64,000 nucleotides of DNA from Merluccius polli (lineage: Eukaryota > Chordata > Actinopteri > Gadiformes > Merlucciidae), in contig JAOPHQ010006330.1 in NCBI GenBank assembly GCA_030340625.1, forward strand, positions 1 to 64,000. Reading direction: 5' to 3'. The first letter of the stretch is position 1. The number at the start of each line of letters is the position of its first letter. Below the pieces are notes generated by a model, which worked only from the letters and a program-made list of their open reading frames with translations, was not told the origin of the DNA and searched no databases. Made by a program: the position numbers and the translations under genes. This document shows positions 1-12,078 of this stretch, piece by piece.

Positions 1-66
1 ACGATTTGTCACGCCCCTAGACGTCTGACATTGACGCAAAAGGTACCCTCCCGCGTCTGTGTGGTC
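1..66. repeat. Partial arm of a foldback repeat
   Basis: This stretch matches, with few differences, one arm of the foldback element nested at 47.7-48.1 kb (shared words include cgatttgtcacgcc and acgcaaaaggtacc). Only part of an arm is present and the window starts inside it, so its full extent is unknown. Confidence 0.7.
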
Positions 67-290
67 TGGGGGGTCGCCGGGCAGAGGACGCAGCCGTTCC
101 GCAGCGCAGCCGTTCCGCGGCGCTTACCTTCCTTGGTGGAAATCCGGTATAGACCCAGCTCCCAACCCAACTTTGAGAATAGATTAACGGCGATAATTTT
201 TTTATCGCGCGATAAGAGTCTCGTGTTATCGCAGCGTGTTAACGCCGATAACGGCCCACCACTAATATATATATATATTAGTGGTGGGTG
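67..290. repeat. Dispersed MITE-like repeat, copy 1
   Basis: The segment from about 96 to 275 recurs almost unchanged at 12113-12280. Both copies contain gattaacggcgataa and end near cggcccaccacta. It finishes in a short palindrome around an AT run (264-290). It looks like a non-autonomous DNA transposon end, with no coding capacity. Confidence 0.65.
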
Positions 291-594
291 ATATGTTGTC
301 AATTTCTATGACAACATATCACCACTCTTACCACTGTTGTACGATCGACTAGCACCGCCGCTTTGCTGTTTATTATCTATATTTGTTTGACAATGTTTTT
401 GTTTCCGTCTCTGTTGTGATAGTTTCTGTCTGACAGAAAAAAGTTCAGATGGTTGGAACGTTTTAGTGATATATTACATTGAATCACGTTTCCTGTTGGC
501 TTCCTGTGGCCTGTAGTCCATTTATGTCCAACTTATAAAGAAGCATTATCAACTCAATTCAACTCAGGAAACAGTAGTCAAAAATGGGAAAGGC
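291..594. other. pacsin2 intron, no gene seen
   Basis: A short inverted repeat (roughly 284-330, arms ending in tatgttgtc / gacaacata) is followed by unremarkable intron sequence up to the LINE tail. No exon or RNA gene was recognised. Confidence 0.5.
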
Positions 595-834
595 AAGGCA
601 AGGCAAGGCAGGCAAGGCAGCTTTATTTATATAGCGCATTTCATACACAATGGCAACTCAATGCGCTTTACATAAAACAATAAGAATTGAAATTAAAAAA
701 AATAAAAATAAAAATAAAAACAACTACAGAAGAATAGAAATAAATAAAATACTATAAGAGCAGCATAAAATCATGATTTAAAAGGACATAGTGCAATTAA
801 AATTTACAATTTAAAGTGCTTTGAACAAGCTCAA

Positions 835-2361
835 TCATAAGCACAGGAGAAGTGTTTTTAACCTGGATTTAAAAATGTTCACAGTTGGGGCTGATTTCAG
901 TTCAGCTGGTAGTTTGTTCCAGTTTTGTGCAGCATAACAGCTAAAAGCTGCTTCACCATGTTTAGTTTGAACTCTGGGCTCCACTATCTGACCTGAGTCA
1001 GTAGATCTCAGAGCCCTACTGGGTTTGTATTCTACTAAGATGTCATTCATGTATTCTGGACCTAAACCATTCAGTGATTTGTAGACCAGTAGCAGAACTT
1101 TAAAATCTATTCTATAGCTGACTGGGAGCCAGTGTAAAGACTTTAGAACTGGAGTAATGTGCTCTGATCTCTTTGTTCTGGTTAAAACTCGAGCTGCAGC
1201 ATTCTGAATGAGCTGCAGCTGTTTAATGCTTTTTTGTGGGAGTCCAGTCAGAAGACCATTACAGTAGTCGAGTCTACTGGAGATGAAAGCATGAATCAAC
1301 TTCTCCTGGTCTGTTTGAGACATAAAACCCTTCACTCTGGATATGTTTTTAAGCTGATAGAAGGCTGTTTTGGTGATGGATTTGATATGACTGCTGAAGG
1401 TCAAATCTGAGTCAAGGTTTCTGACTTGGTCCCTAGTTTTTAGAGAGAGTGACTCGAGATGTTTACTGACGGCAATCCTCTTCTCTTTATTGCCAAAAAC
1501 AATTACCTCAGTTTTGTCCTGATTTAATTGAAGGACATTTTGGTTCATCCAATTTGTTACTTGCTCTAAACAGTGACACAATGACTGTATTGGACTGTAG
1601 TCATCTGAGGACAGTGCTATGTATATCTGCGTGTCATCTGCATAACTGTGATAGTCTACATTAGAGTTCTGCAGAACTTGACCCAAAGACTGAACAGAAG
1701 GGGTCCAAGAACTGACCCCTGAGGAACTCCACGTCATAGCCATTCGATTGGATTCATTACTTCCAATGGTCACAAAAAAACTCTGCTCTTCCAAGTAGGA
1801 CCTGAACCATTCTAGGACTGTTCCGCTGAGTCCTGCCCAAGTTTCCAACCTGTTCAACAATATACTGTGATCCACAGTGTCAAATGCAGCACTGAGATCC
1901 AACAGGACCAGAACTGACACCTTGCCTAAATCAGTGTTTAACCTAATATCATTTAACACTCTAATAAGAGCTGTTTCTGTACTGTGGTGAGGTCGGAAGC
2001 CTGATTGAAATTTGTCGAAAAGGCCACTGGAATTCAAGAAATTGCTGAGTTGATTAAAAACCACTTTCTCAACGATCTTGGCTATAAAAGGAAGATTTGA
2101 GATAGGTCTGTAGTTGGTTAACATGGAAGCATCCAGCGATCTCTTTTTTAAGAGTGGCTTAATGGCAGCTACTTTTAGAGATTTAGGAAACGTGCCCGAT
2201 TGAAGTGAGCTATTTAGTATTTGTCGCAAATCTATTTGGACAGAGTTCACAATAGTTTTAAAAAAGTCTGATGGCATTGTGTCAAGACAGCATGTTGATG
2301 GTTTTAGATGCTGAACCGTTTCCTCTATGGTTTTTTGGTCAACTGTATTAAATTCTGACAT
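835..2361 (-). pseudogene. LINE ORF2, reverse transcriptase part
   Basis: A 508-codon frame with reverse transcriptase motifs: KPLLKK and NYRPISNLPF (motifs 1-2), LLDLSAAFDTVDH (motif A, catalytic Asp) and SYADDTQIY (motif C, YADD). The motif B block (PQGSVLGP) is not in this frame; it is readable around 1695-1730 in a different frame, so two nearby indels have shifted it. The C-terminus has the usual RLDYCNGLL and LHWLPV blocks of L2/Rex elements. The element is therefore inactive despite the long frame. Confidence 0.85.
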
Positions 2362-2981
2362 CGCAGTTGAGTTATTTTATTGTTTTGTTGATTTGTGTTA
2401 ATATTTAACATTATGGACTGGATTTTTTCACTGAAAAAGCAAGCAAATTCATTGCATGTTGCTGTGGAAAGGAGTTCTGGAGCTATCTGTTTAGGGGGGT
2501 TTGTCAGCTTATCAACCATAGCAAATAGAGTGCGAGTGTTGATGTTCTTATTAATAATTTCAGAAAAGTGTCGCTGTCTAGCCTTGAGTAACTCATAGTT
2601 AAAATTCCAAAGACTTATTTTGTAGAGGTCATGGTGAATTTGAAGTTTAGTTTTTCTCCACTTACACTCTGCTTTCCTGCATTCTGTTTTTAAAGCCTTT
2701 ACCATCATAGTGTTCCTCCATGGTGTTTTCTTTCTGATCAAGGTCGTCTTATTTTTGATAGGTGCAACAGCATCCATGACATTTGAGATTTTCCAGTTAA
2801 AATGATCTAGGAGTTCATCAACTGACTCTGCACTCACAGTTGGTGACATAGCTATAGCCTCCATAAACTTTGCACTGGTATTCTCATTTATGTACCTTCT
2901 CTTAACAGACACAGAGGTTAACTGAACATTTGGAATGATCTGTAAGTCAAAGAACACACAGAAATTATCAGAAAGAGCCAA
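2325..2981 (-). pseudogene. LINE ORF2, endonuclease/RT linker part
   Basis: This 218-codon segment in another frame covers the end of the endonuclease and the lysine/arginine-rich linker before the reverse transcriptase (for example KKTPWRNTMMVKALK, typical of fish L2/Rex linkers). It overlaps the start of the RT segment by 37 bases. The frame change shows that ORF2 is disrupted. Confidence 0.7.
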
Positions 2982-3276
2982 GTCCTTAACATCAACAGAA
3001 GAAATGTTAACACCTTTAGAGATAACCAGATCCAGAGTGTGGCCTCGAGTGTGTGGGCCCTTTCACATGTTGCAAGAGGCCAAAAGTGTCAAGTAGAGCA
3101 GAGAGTTCTTTGGCATTACTGTCCATGTTATTGTCTATGTGAATGTTAAAATCCCCTGTTATGATAAAAAAGTTGTAATCAATGCAGATAACTGACAGCA
3201 GTTCAGCAAACTCATCAATTAATTTTCCTGAGTATCTTGGAGGTCTATAAATGATTTAAAAAAAAGGACTTTTGGA

Positions 3277-3783
3277 TCACCTTTTAGTAAAAAACAGATA
3301 TTCAAAAGAGCTAAAATCACCTAACGTAATTTCCTTGCACTGAAATGCAGATTTAAAGATGGCAGCAACTCCCCCGCCTTTCTTACCAGTTCGACACTTG
3401 TTCATAAAACTGAAATTTGTTGGTGCTGCCTCATTGAGAATAGCACAACAGCTACATTCAGTCAGCCATGTTTCACTAAGAAGTAAAAAATCTAGATCAT
3501 AGGTCATAATGACGTCATTAACTAACAGTGATTTGTTGACTAGTGATCTGATATTGAGTAGAGCTAATCTTGTGGAGATAGCAGGAGACACTGGTATATT
3601 TCGAGGTTGACATGCTATACTTAATAAATTGGCAGATTTACCCTTTTTATTTCTCACCAGTTTAACCATTCTTCTGTTACCTGTCATCACAGGGATTGAG
3701 AAGGCTATCTGAACTCCATAGGGCCCTGACTTTTCCTGGGGGAGAACATTATTGGTATCAGTATTGCAGCCTGGACCCGGCAC
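3277..3783 (-). pseudogene. LINE ORF2, N-terminal endonuclease part
   Basis: This 168-codon segment starts three bases after ORF1. It contains the opening of an APE-type endonuclease: LALLNIRSLVNK (strand with the metal-binding Asn) and DFLLLSETWL (the catalytic Glu block), then GGGVAAIF. It stops at about 3277, where the reading frame is lost, so it is a broken piece of ORF2 and not a separate gene. Confidence 0.75.
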
Positions 3784-3786
3784 ATA

Positions 3787-5394
3787 TCAGTCCGACTCAC
3801 AGATTATCTGAGTCAGAGGAGGTGGGGGGGCTCTGTGACGTGGGGCTGGACGAGGCGGGGGATTTAGGGGAGAAAAAATGGGATTTGGGCGTGGTGTGAG
3901 TTGGAAATCCAGAAAATGGGGGAATGGGGAATCCGGACTGCGTGGAGAGAATGAAAGGCTGGATGGGGTCCCGGTGGGTGAAAGTTGGGAGTCTCCTGGG
4001 GGAGACTCCTCCTGTTGGGTTGTTGGGGCTGGGGGAGACTCCTCATGTTGGGTTGTTGGGGCTGGGGGAGGCTCCACTTGTTGGGCTGTTGGGGCTGGGG
4101 GAGACTCCTCCTGTTGGGTTGTTGGGGCTGGGGGAAACTCCTCGTGTTGGGGTAAGGATGATGACGTTAAAGCCTCTCTCTCGGTGTGCTGTCCTTCATG
4201 GTCACTCCTTATCTCAGGCGGTAGCAGTTTTTCTCCAGAAGGCTGTCTTATCTGTTGTTTTGGATCGTCTCGCCTCTTGTCCTTGGCAGGGGCTGCTGGT
4301 GACCGACGCAAAAAATCAAAAATGTTGTAGCTTAACAGCTGTACTCCTGACTTGTTAAGGCAAAATCCATCTGCCTCAAAGAGGTGTCTGCGTTCCCAAA
4401 AAATGTTGAAATTGTCAATAAAGTTCACTGATTGAGCAGCACACGTATCTTTGAGCCATCTGTTTAGCATCAACAGCCTGCTGAATCTCTCGTCTCCTCG
4501 CCGAACTGTTGGTAGAGGTTCACTGATAAACACCTCAGTATTCAGACATCGAACTTTGTTCAGCAGATCATTAAAATCCCGTTTCAACACCTCTGATTGT
4601 TGCTTGACAACATCAAGTGCTCCTGTGTGAATGACGAGAGATTTCACTGTCGGATGCTCAGCAGTGATTTCCAGAATTTTCTCTGAGATATCGGACACCA
4701 TATCATTGGTAAAACAAAGTACTTTGGTGTTTTCGCTGAAAAAGTGTTTTGTCTTATTCACAGCTCCGTCACCCACTATCAGCGTTTGAGGCCCAGTGGT
4801 TAGCTCTTTCTGCAGCCTTTTAGTATATGATTTAGCCTCATACCTTTCTCCAGTGCTGGAAGATGACCTTTCTTTTGGGGAGTCAGGGTCTTGTAAAAGT
4901 GGATCAAATCTGTTCTCTAGTAGAATCCCTGTGTCTTTGGTCGGTTTGCTCTTTCTTTTTGTTTTAGCCACATTCCACGGCTGTTTTCTCCTTGGTACTG
5001 GGGTTGAAGAGACCCTCCTGTGTGACGGCAGTGCAGGCCACTCAGTATCATCACAAGTCTCCAGGTGCTGGGTTCTGCCTGTTAACCGTCTTCCCATATC
5101 TGAGGGAGGCGATTTATCTTTACATGAATTTTGCTTTGGCTTTGCACAAAGCATTTGTCTGTTAGCCTGCTCCTTTCCACTGATTTGGGTCATCGGTAGA
5201 GTGGTTTCATTCCCATATTGACCATTTACCTCCACGTTGACTTCAAGTCGCAGAATTTTCGTCTCCAGTACTGCTATCTTCTGGAGAAGTTTGTAGAAGT
5301 CATCCGTGGAAAAGGGAGGCATCTTGTTGCTAATTAGCTTAGCTCCACAAACCCAGTCAGTATAGTGCAGGCTTATGCTGCTGATAGGCCACAC
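3787..5394 (-). CDS. LINE ORF1 protein with SGNH-esterase-like domain
   Basis: This is a 535-codon open frame. Residues about 25-55 look like a leucine-rich coiled coil. About residues 205-365 resemble the SGNH/GDSL hydrolase domain of CR1/L2 ORF1 proteins, with the blocks LIVGDGAV, VIHTGALDV and DGFCLNKSG. The tail from about 400 is proline/glutamine rich, with five imperfect repeats of a PPAPTTQ-like unit. ORF1 proteins bind RNA and help retrotransposition. The positions where the family usually has the catalytic Ser (GDS) and His (DGxH) read Gly and Cys here, so esterase activity is doubtful. The frame is nevertheless intact over its whole length. Confidence 0.75.
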   Translation of the reverse strand: MWPISSISLHYTDWVCGAKLISNKMPPFSTDDFYKLLQKIAVLETKILRLEVNVEVNGQYGNETTLPMTQISGKEQANRQMLCAKPKQNSCKDKSPPSDMGRRLTGRTQHLETCDDTEWPALPSHRRVSSTPVPRRKQPWNVAKTKRKSKPTKDTGILLENRFDPLLQDPDSPKERSSSSTGERYEAKSYTKRLQKELTTGPQTLIVGDGAVNKTKHFFSENTKVLCFTNDMVSDISEKILEITAEHPTVKSLVIHTGALDVVKQQSEVLKRDFNDLLNKVRCLNTEVFISEPLPTVRRGDERFSRLLMLNRWLKDTCAAQSVNFIDNFNIFWERRHLFEADGFCLNKSGVQLLSYNIFDFLRRSPAAPAKDKRRDDPKQQIRQPSGEKLLPPEIRSDHEGQHTEREALTSSSLPQHEEFPPAPTTQQEESPPAPTAQQVEPPPAPTTQHEESPPAPTTQQEESPPGDSQLSPTGTPSSLSFSPRSPDSPFPHFLDFQLTPRPNPIFSPLNPPPRPAPRHRAPPPPLTQIICESD

Positions 5395-5913
5395 TCACGA
5401 AGTAAAAAGGGTTTAAATAATAGCGGTAGCCTTCAGATACTTTCATAAATTAAGCTCCCAGTGATTTAGAAGTATCCAGGACCCGCTTTCCATACATTTT
5501 GTAGCAAAAGGACAGGATTACAATGGGAAAAAAAGAAAAGTAAGAAAGTAAGAGCGGAGAGCGAAGAGCGAAGCGTCTGCTAGCGTCTACTCAAGGACAC
5601 TGATCACTACTAAGTGATCAGTGAAATCACTACTAAGCGATATCCCAAGAAAATGACATCACCTGGCACCAATTTCAGCTAATCAGAAAACAGCAGCTGG
5701 AATAACCAACCTGAGAAGCCACTGTTGTAGCTAGTGGTATAATTTTCATCACAGGTGCCATGTGATACCACGCAAAAATGACATCATATGGGACTAGCAA
5801 GAGTCAATCAGAAGCACAGCAGTTACAGTGTTTGCCCAGACATGGGGTCAGCAGGTTTCATTTCAATGGAAACATGTGAAATTTCAAGTTTCTGGTTAAC
5901 AGGGCTGCCATAC

Positions 5914-6069
5914 CTTCTGCATCTCCTGCTGGCACTTCTCCACCTTGTCCTGTAGTTTCTTCTGGGCATCGGGGTTGTTGTTGTTCTCCAGCTTGCTGGT
6001 GTTCTCCCGGCTGGTCGCCAGCTTCTCCTCCTTACATGCTGCGTGGTGCGCCTTCTTCGTCGTCTCCAC
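5914..6069 (-). CDS. pacsin2: pacsin2 exon 5, F-BAR
   Basis: 156 nt, 52 codons, phase 0 at both ends, with acceptor cag at 6070-6072 and donor GTATGG. It includes AHHAACKEEKLATSRE and QKKLQDKVEKCQQEMQK. An asparagine run (NNNN) sits in the loop where human PACSIN2 has ADPSLNPEQ. The next exon is not in the window. Confidence 0.92.
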
Positions 6070-9000
6070 CTGCACGGGACACCACGGTCATCAATCATCG
6101 ATATCATTGTCATCGTCACCATAGTCATTCACGTAACATTATCATTTGTCACCATCATCACTATGCTTGTCATTGTGAATTGTAATATTCTGATCATAGA
6201 AGAATAAGAGAAGCAAGGACAGAGAAAAGCTTATTTGTACGAGAATGTAGCTTAGATTGTGAAGTCTACAATACCCACCACCAATAGAGAAATATAACAA
6301 GAACATCCCAAATTCTATACAAATTGCCATTCACTTTTGGGATAGCTGGACTTTTTTTTCGGTTTTTGCTGGATGTATTATATTTTCTATATATTGTATT
6401 TTGTATATTGGCCGTTGCAGGAGGGAGAATGGTGTAGACATGACTAATGTAAACAGCCCGTCCTTGATCCAAGATGTCTACCTGCTCCATAACGCCCCGT
6501 ATCCGTCTTGAGTCAAATTGATTTCATCTAGCTATTACTACCTAGTCATTTAGGAGAAGTGTGTAAATGGATCCAAGTAGTGTCTCCTATGACTCAGTAG
6601 TAATAGCTACTAGCTAGATGAACTTAAACTGACTCCAGATCGTAAGTATTCAGTAGGCAGTGTGTGCTGGGTCATCATCATGGTTATATTGGTTGCCTGG
6701 AGTAGAAGAGTCCCTGTATGTCCCTATTGTACTGGTCACATGGTGGGCGATCGAGGCCACATCATAGGACAGAGAGAGAGAGAAAAACGCCTGTTCGTCT
6801 AATTTGATTGAACATGCGGCTGCTGTGTCCTAGCGCGCGTGCGTGTGTGCATGTAGGAAAAAGTAAATGACTGGTAATTGTCCTGGTTCCATAGGCATCA
6901 GTGGCAGTGGACGTGTCATGGACGTGGTGCGTGTTTCCAATGGCCGTGACATTGTGTCCCACTTATTAGGATGCATCGCATGACTTTAGAAATTCTAGAT
7001 GCTATGGAGGCAGTAAGTTGACTGTACCATCTCAATTGGAACATCAGGGTTCTTGATTTGATCTTGTTTTGTTTTTTTATATCAACTGGTTCCTCAGTTG
7101 GCTTAGGTGAGAATATGCCATAAAAACATAGTATATGCCATACAACCAAATTTCCCCTCGGCATTGAAAAAGTAGCCATCTCATCTAATCGTGAACAATT
7201 TGCGTCGTTGACAATTCTTTCTTTGCCTCACAGTTTGCTCCAAGTATGTAAAGGATACTATTTTGATTATATCTTATCTATATCTTCTTTCATTTAATGC
7301 CAGCAAGATGGAATTTTATTATGTCAAATAAGGACAGTAATGTTAGCTAAATATATTTGTTTGTTTACCATTACCATGGCAACCAGAGGTACCAAAGATG
7401 TGTATATAACGCTGACTTCACTGCCGAACACCTTTTTTCTACAGAGGCCCCCCAACAAGGACTATTCCTAGATAGGAATCAAGGTTATAGGACGCCTCCT
7501 GGCAGTTGGGAGCCCACCACAGTATAAATATTCTGAGTCGCCTACTTTTGAATGTACCAGTTAATTACCCCCATTCCCTCTCTCCCCTCTTGTTGCTCGC
7601 CGCTGGCTGTTGTGGGGGGGGGAATCAATAAAATCGTCATAACTGTGAAATGAGTAAATGTCAGGTCACTGTGACGCCTGCCCACGATGGTTGTGAGTGA
7701 GTGAGTGAGGCTACATCCACACTAATACATTTTCATCTTAAAACGCATAACTTTTGCTATGTTTACACTAGGGATGTCTGATATTGGCTTTTTTACCGAT
7801 AACCGATAACCGATATTGTTCAACTCTTAATTTCCGATACCGATATCAACCGATACCGATATATGTGGAAACTTTGAAATAATTCCAAACTTTGAAATAA
7901 TTCCAAACCACCGACATAAGCAGCTACAACTAGCGTCCCACTACACGGCCGCACATGCCCAGCCTCGTTATTGATACGGCGCGGCGCGTTTGATGATGTC
8001 ATCAAACCACGTCCTCACTTGAAACATAACAGATGTCTGAAATGATTTCAAACAAAGTGTTTATTTATTTCACACTGTCTTTGTACTAACAGAAAATGGT
8101 CGCTTGCATTCGACTCAGGACAATTAGAGCTTTCCAACAAGGTATAACATGCCATAGGCCACTTTAGTCATTTTGAGCTTTTTTAAAAACCGATACCGAT
8201 ATTTTCCAATATTGATTTTTTATGCCAATATCGGCCGATAATATCGGTGGGCCGATAATATCGGACATCCCTAGTTTACACCTATTGTACACACTACTCT
8301 GGTGTTTTACAAACCCTAAAATGGAGATTATTGAAAACACTGCTGACCCCGTTTCATTTTGAATACTCCAGGGTTGCGTTTCAGTCTGGACTAGTCTGGA
8401 CGGGCAGATACAGAGATTTTAGAGACCGATGACGAAGACACCCATGATTGCTTCCTGATTGGGTCTCATCAGCCACGACGTGTCCTTCCCTGATTCGTCA
8501 GGCCACTATCACGTGACCCTTTCCGGAAGAAAACAAACCTCATCAGCCTCGAGGCGGTTAATTCAACATGGATAACGAATTACAGGTGTTGATTCATAGT
8601 ATTTTCTGTAACTAAGCAACCAAATGCAAACCTGCTTCCTGTTTATACTGGCACGCACATGCCCAGTGTACAGGAATGGTCATGTGATATGCGTTTTCAG
8701 GCGTGGGAGTATGGACAGAGATTCTTTCTGAAACGGTGCTAAAACGCTAGTGAAGATGGAGATCATTTTCGTTTTAAACCACTGTGTAAAACCGAAATCT
8801 TATTAGTGTGGATGTAGTCTGAGTAATTGAGTGCATGAGTGAGAGTGAGAGAGAGATTCATTTGGGATGGTTATTTTAGTTGAACCTGCACAATGGAACT
8901 TTTTCACTGTTCGCTCCAGATTTATACTGTACACAGACCAAATTGATATAAAAAAAACCCCATCTTAACAGCTGCATCCCGCCAAGTACTGGAACATGAT

Positions 9001-12000
9001 ATGTACCCCAGCATGAAGTACCCTTGCATACAATGTAGCCTTGCATGCCAAGTACTCTAGCATGCTATATGACGTAGGAGTTACCCTACGTGAATATTGA
9101 GAGAACATGTTCACTCCACAAAGAAAAGGTCCCAGTTGGGATTGGAACCTAGGGACTTTTTGTTGTAAGGCATCACTATTAAACCCACTGTGCCACCAAA
9201 ACTACAAACAGACCGAGAGGAAACCTCATGATAAATGGCCAGACAAAAATATCCCAGAACACCATATTTATTGTTCCTTTAAGGAGATAAGCGGGTGTAT
9301 ATTGCAAACTCTGCAAGAGGTCAAAGCTGTTGCAGTGTAGGGCTGAACGATATGGACAAAATTTCATATCTCGATATTCATGCCAGATATCTCGATATCG
9401 ATACGATATGATATGAATATGGGTTCGGTGAAAACCAAGCATTTTTCAGAAAAATAAAAACATAATGCAAAAGAATGTGGAAAGTGCAGTTTTATTTATA
9501 AAAACTCACTGCCAGTCATGAGCCGTTATTTTTCTACAGGCTATATTAAAATTCCCGTTGGTAGAAAATATAAAATGCAGCATGTTTTTATCAATGAAAT
9601 CTTTATTCCAACAATAATGTATAGGCCAACAATAATACAAGACAGTTAACTTGAAGACCTACAACTGTTTAACAGTTTTAAAATAATAAATAGGCCTACA
9701 GGCATTATAGGTTAACTTATAGGACTATGCGGCGCTCGTAAAAGCCGAACAATGCGCCTACATGCGCTCTTAAAGGTTTGGAAACGATTCAACAAGACTA
9801 AATCTGTATTCCAATTACAATAAGTAGCCTACTTATCGGCCAACAATAATCAAACACGGCAGTAAAAGTGGGCATTGAACTGTATAACTGTTTTGAAAAA
9901 AAAGGGGGAAAAGGCCGACATGTGCCCATACAATATGCAGCCGGCGCTCGGAAAAGGCTCGCAACAAAAAGATGAGTCACACATTTAGAAACAATTGCAT
10001 GAACTGTCTAAAAGCAATACCTTAGTCAGAAAACATATATGAGGCTGAACGTTTTGCTAAAATGTCAGTTATGGAAATATTGAAAATGTTGGAGCGGCTG
10101 GCTTGACCACACGAACCGAGAGACGGCTGTCTTGACCGCAGTACGCAATCGGTCATTAATCAATAATCGTATTTACCCGTATAACTGCACACAACTTTAT
10201 TTAAAAGCAAGCAAATGTATTCTGGTGTTCGGCTCCTCCGGCGGAGCGGTTCATGTTAATAGCGGAGTCCGGGAGGGTTCACCTTCACGGCGTAGTTACG
10301 AGGGATGTGCGACTATCGTTTTAAAAAATACTAAAGTGTTTTTTAAAGTTAGAAAGATATTAGATATTCAACCGATATTCACGCTCCGAATTACAGCGAT
10401 CAGACACGGGGAACTAAAGCCGCGATCACCGGGCACCGCTTCAAGACTCACAGCAACACAACGTCCTTTTGATCGATCCGGGGGGGGACTCCGGGTCCTG
10501 GGAGGGTGACCCGGGTCCACCGTGGAGACGGCGCAAAAGATTGAGTTTGACTGGGTTGTGGTGTCCGTCCCCGCTGGGGGGTGGGGGTGGTAGTGGTCGT
10601 TGTGGTAGTCGGAACCGGCGAGGGAGGACGGTTCCGCACTCGCCGGTTCCGAGCGCGAGCGCCGCCGCCGATAATGCCCATCCCTAGTTTGTTGTGACTG
10701 CCAGAGCTGTACATGCAGGGCGATATATCGTTTATATCGTTGCTTTTTCGATATTAATATCGTGAATGTTCATATCGAGATATCGATACGATAACGATAT
10801 ATCGTTCAGCCCAGTGTTCTGATGTTTGTCTAGGAGGTAGTCATGGAGTGCAGAGAAAATAAACACGGAAAACAGCGTTGAGTCAGGCGCACCAAGAGGC
10901 AGTGAGGTGGGAAATTCACCGGCCGAAGCGCTTCCTTTCAGACAGCGGTCTTAAACGGTATACTCGTAATTTGTTTTTGAGCTAGCATCACTTTTTGCAT
11001 TACACGGTTGTGTGAAGGTTATTAAAGTTCATTTAATAACCTTCATTGCCCAAATTCCTGTGTTATAAATTAGCTTTCTCATTTCATGCCATTGGACCAG
11101 AAAATAGAATTAAAATAAATAGAATATCAACAAAACCATGAAAATAAACACTGCTAATGACAAGTTAGCAGTTAATGGGGCAGAGTATTCTAGTAGTTTG
11201 GGTGTTTGGCTCCCAGCCAAAAGGTTGTGGGTTCGAACCCCAATGTCCACATTCTACCTGTAGGCAGCCTTGAGGAAGATGCCCTAACCCATACCTGCTC
11301 CTTAATGACATGTTTGCATGTGTTTGTTTAGTACTGTAAATTACTGTAAGTCACTTTGGAGGCACTTTTGGAAGCATCTGCTGTATGTGAATGTTGCAAC
11401 ACATCCACACTTTCACACCCACCTCCTTGAGCTTCTTGGCCCAGGGTTTCTGGGCCTTGCGGAAGCCGTCGTCCGCCTCCTTGGTCTCCTTAAAGCCCCC
11501 GATCATCTGCTTGTGGTAGGCATCGCGCTGCCAGTTCTTCACCTTCTCGTAGTCCTCGCCCATCAGCGCTGACTTCACCTCCATGTGGAGGTCACTCACC
11601 TTCTCCGCCTCCGTGCACAGCGCCCCCCAGGCCCGCTCCAGCGTGCCGTACTGGGGCCCTAGGGCCACCACATGAACACCAGGTAAGAGTCTGTTGGGGG
11701 AAATGCCCTCACCCCTTCTCTGGATGAAATGCCCTCACCCCTTCTCTGCTCGACGTAGTCATAGCCTAGCCGATGATAGCTTGTGACACGGAGAGTATAG
11801 CAACCCTTTTATTTATGGCAATCTTTCAATGTCTCCAGTTACCAAAACACAAAGTCACGTCTTCAATTCATAAAAGTATTCAGTTGCTCACATGACACAA
11901 GAAAAAAAACAAAAAAAAAAAAACATTATATAATCAATACATTTTCTGATAATGTACCCAATAATTAATTGATTGACTAACCATTTCAGTGATAGAATAA

Positions 12001-12045
12001 ATGGGAGGTTGTCAGTTGACTGCTGTGTGTGTGTGTGTTTATACA

Positions 12046-12078
<33 letters not shown>

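Larger units (their letters stand above)
595..5580 (-). mobile_element. L2/CR1-clade LINE, long but frameshifted
   Basis: A non-LTR retrotransposon read on the minus strand, inserted in a pacsin2 intron. Its order is 5' UTR (right of 5394), ORF1 (5394-3787), ORF2 (3783-835) and a 3' UTR ending in a short (aggca)n-type repeat at 595-620. The 3' tail carries the fish LINE word ctttatttatatagcgc. ORF1 ends three bases before ORF2 starts. ORF2 is split between frames, so the copy cannot be autonomous. The 5' edge near 5.58 kb is an estimate; similar sequence might extend to about 5.85 kb. Clade assignment rests on the ORF1 esterase-like region and the YADD reverse transcriptase. Confidence 0.85.

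Noticed and set aside
1..5900. Further pacsin2 exons left of 5914
   Set aside because: The interval is the LINE plus repeat remnants; no F-BAR or SH3 codons were seen.
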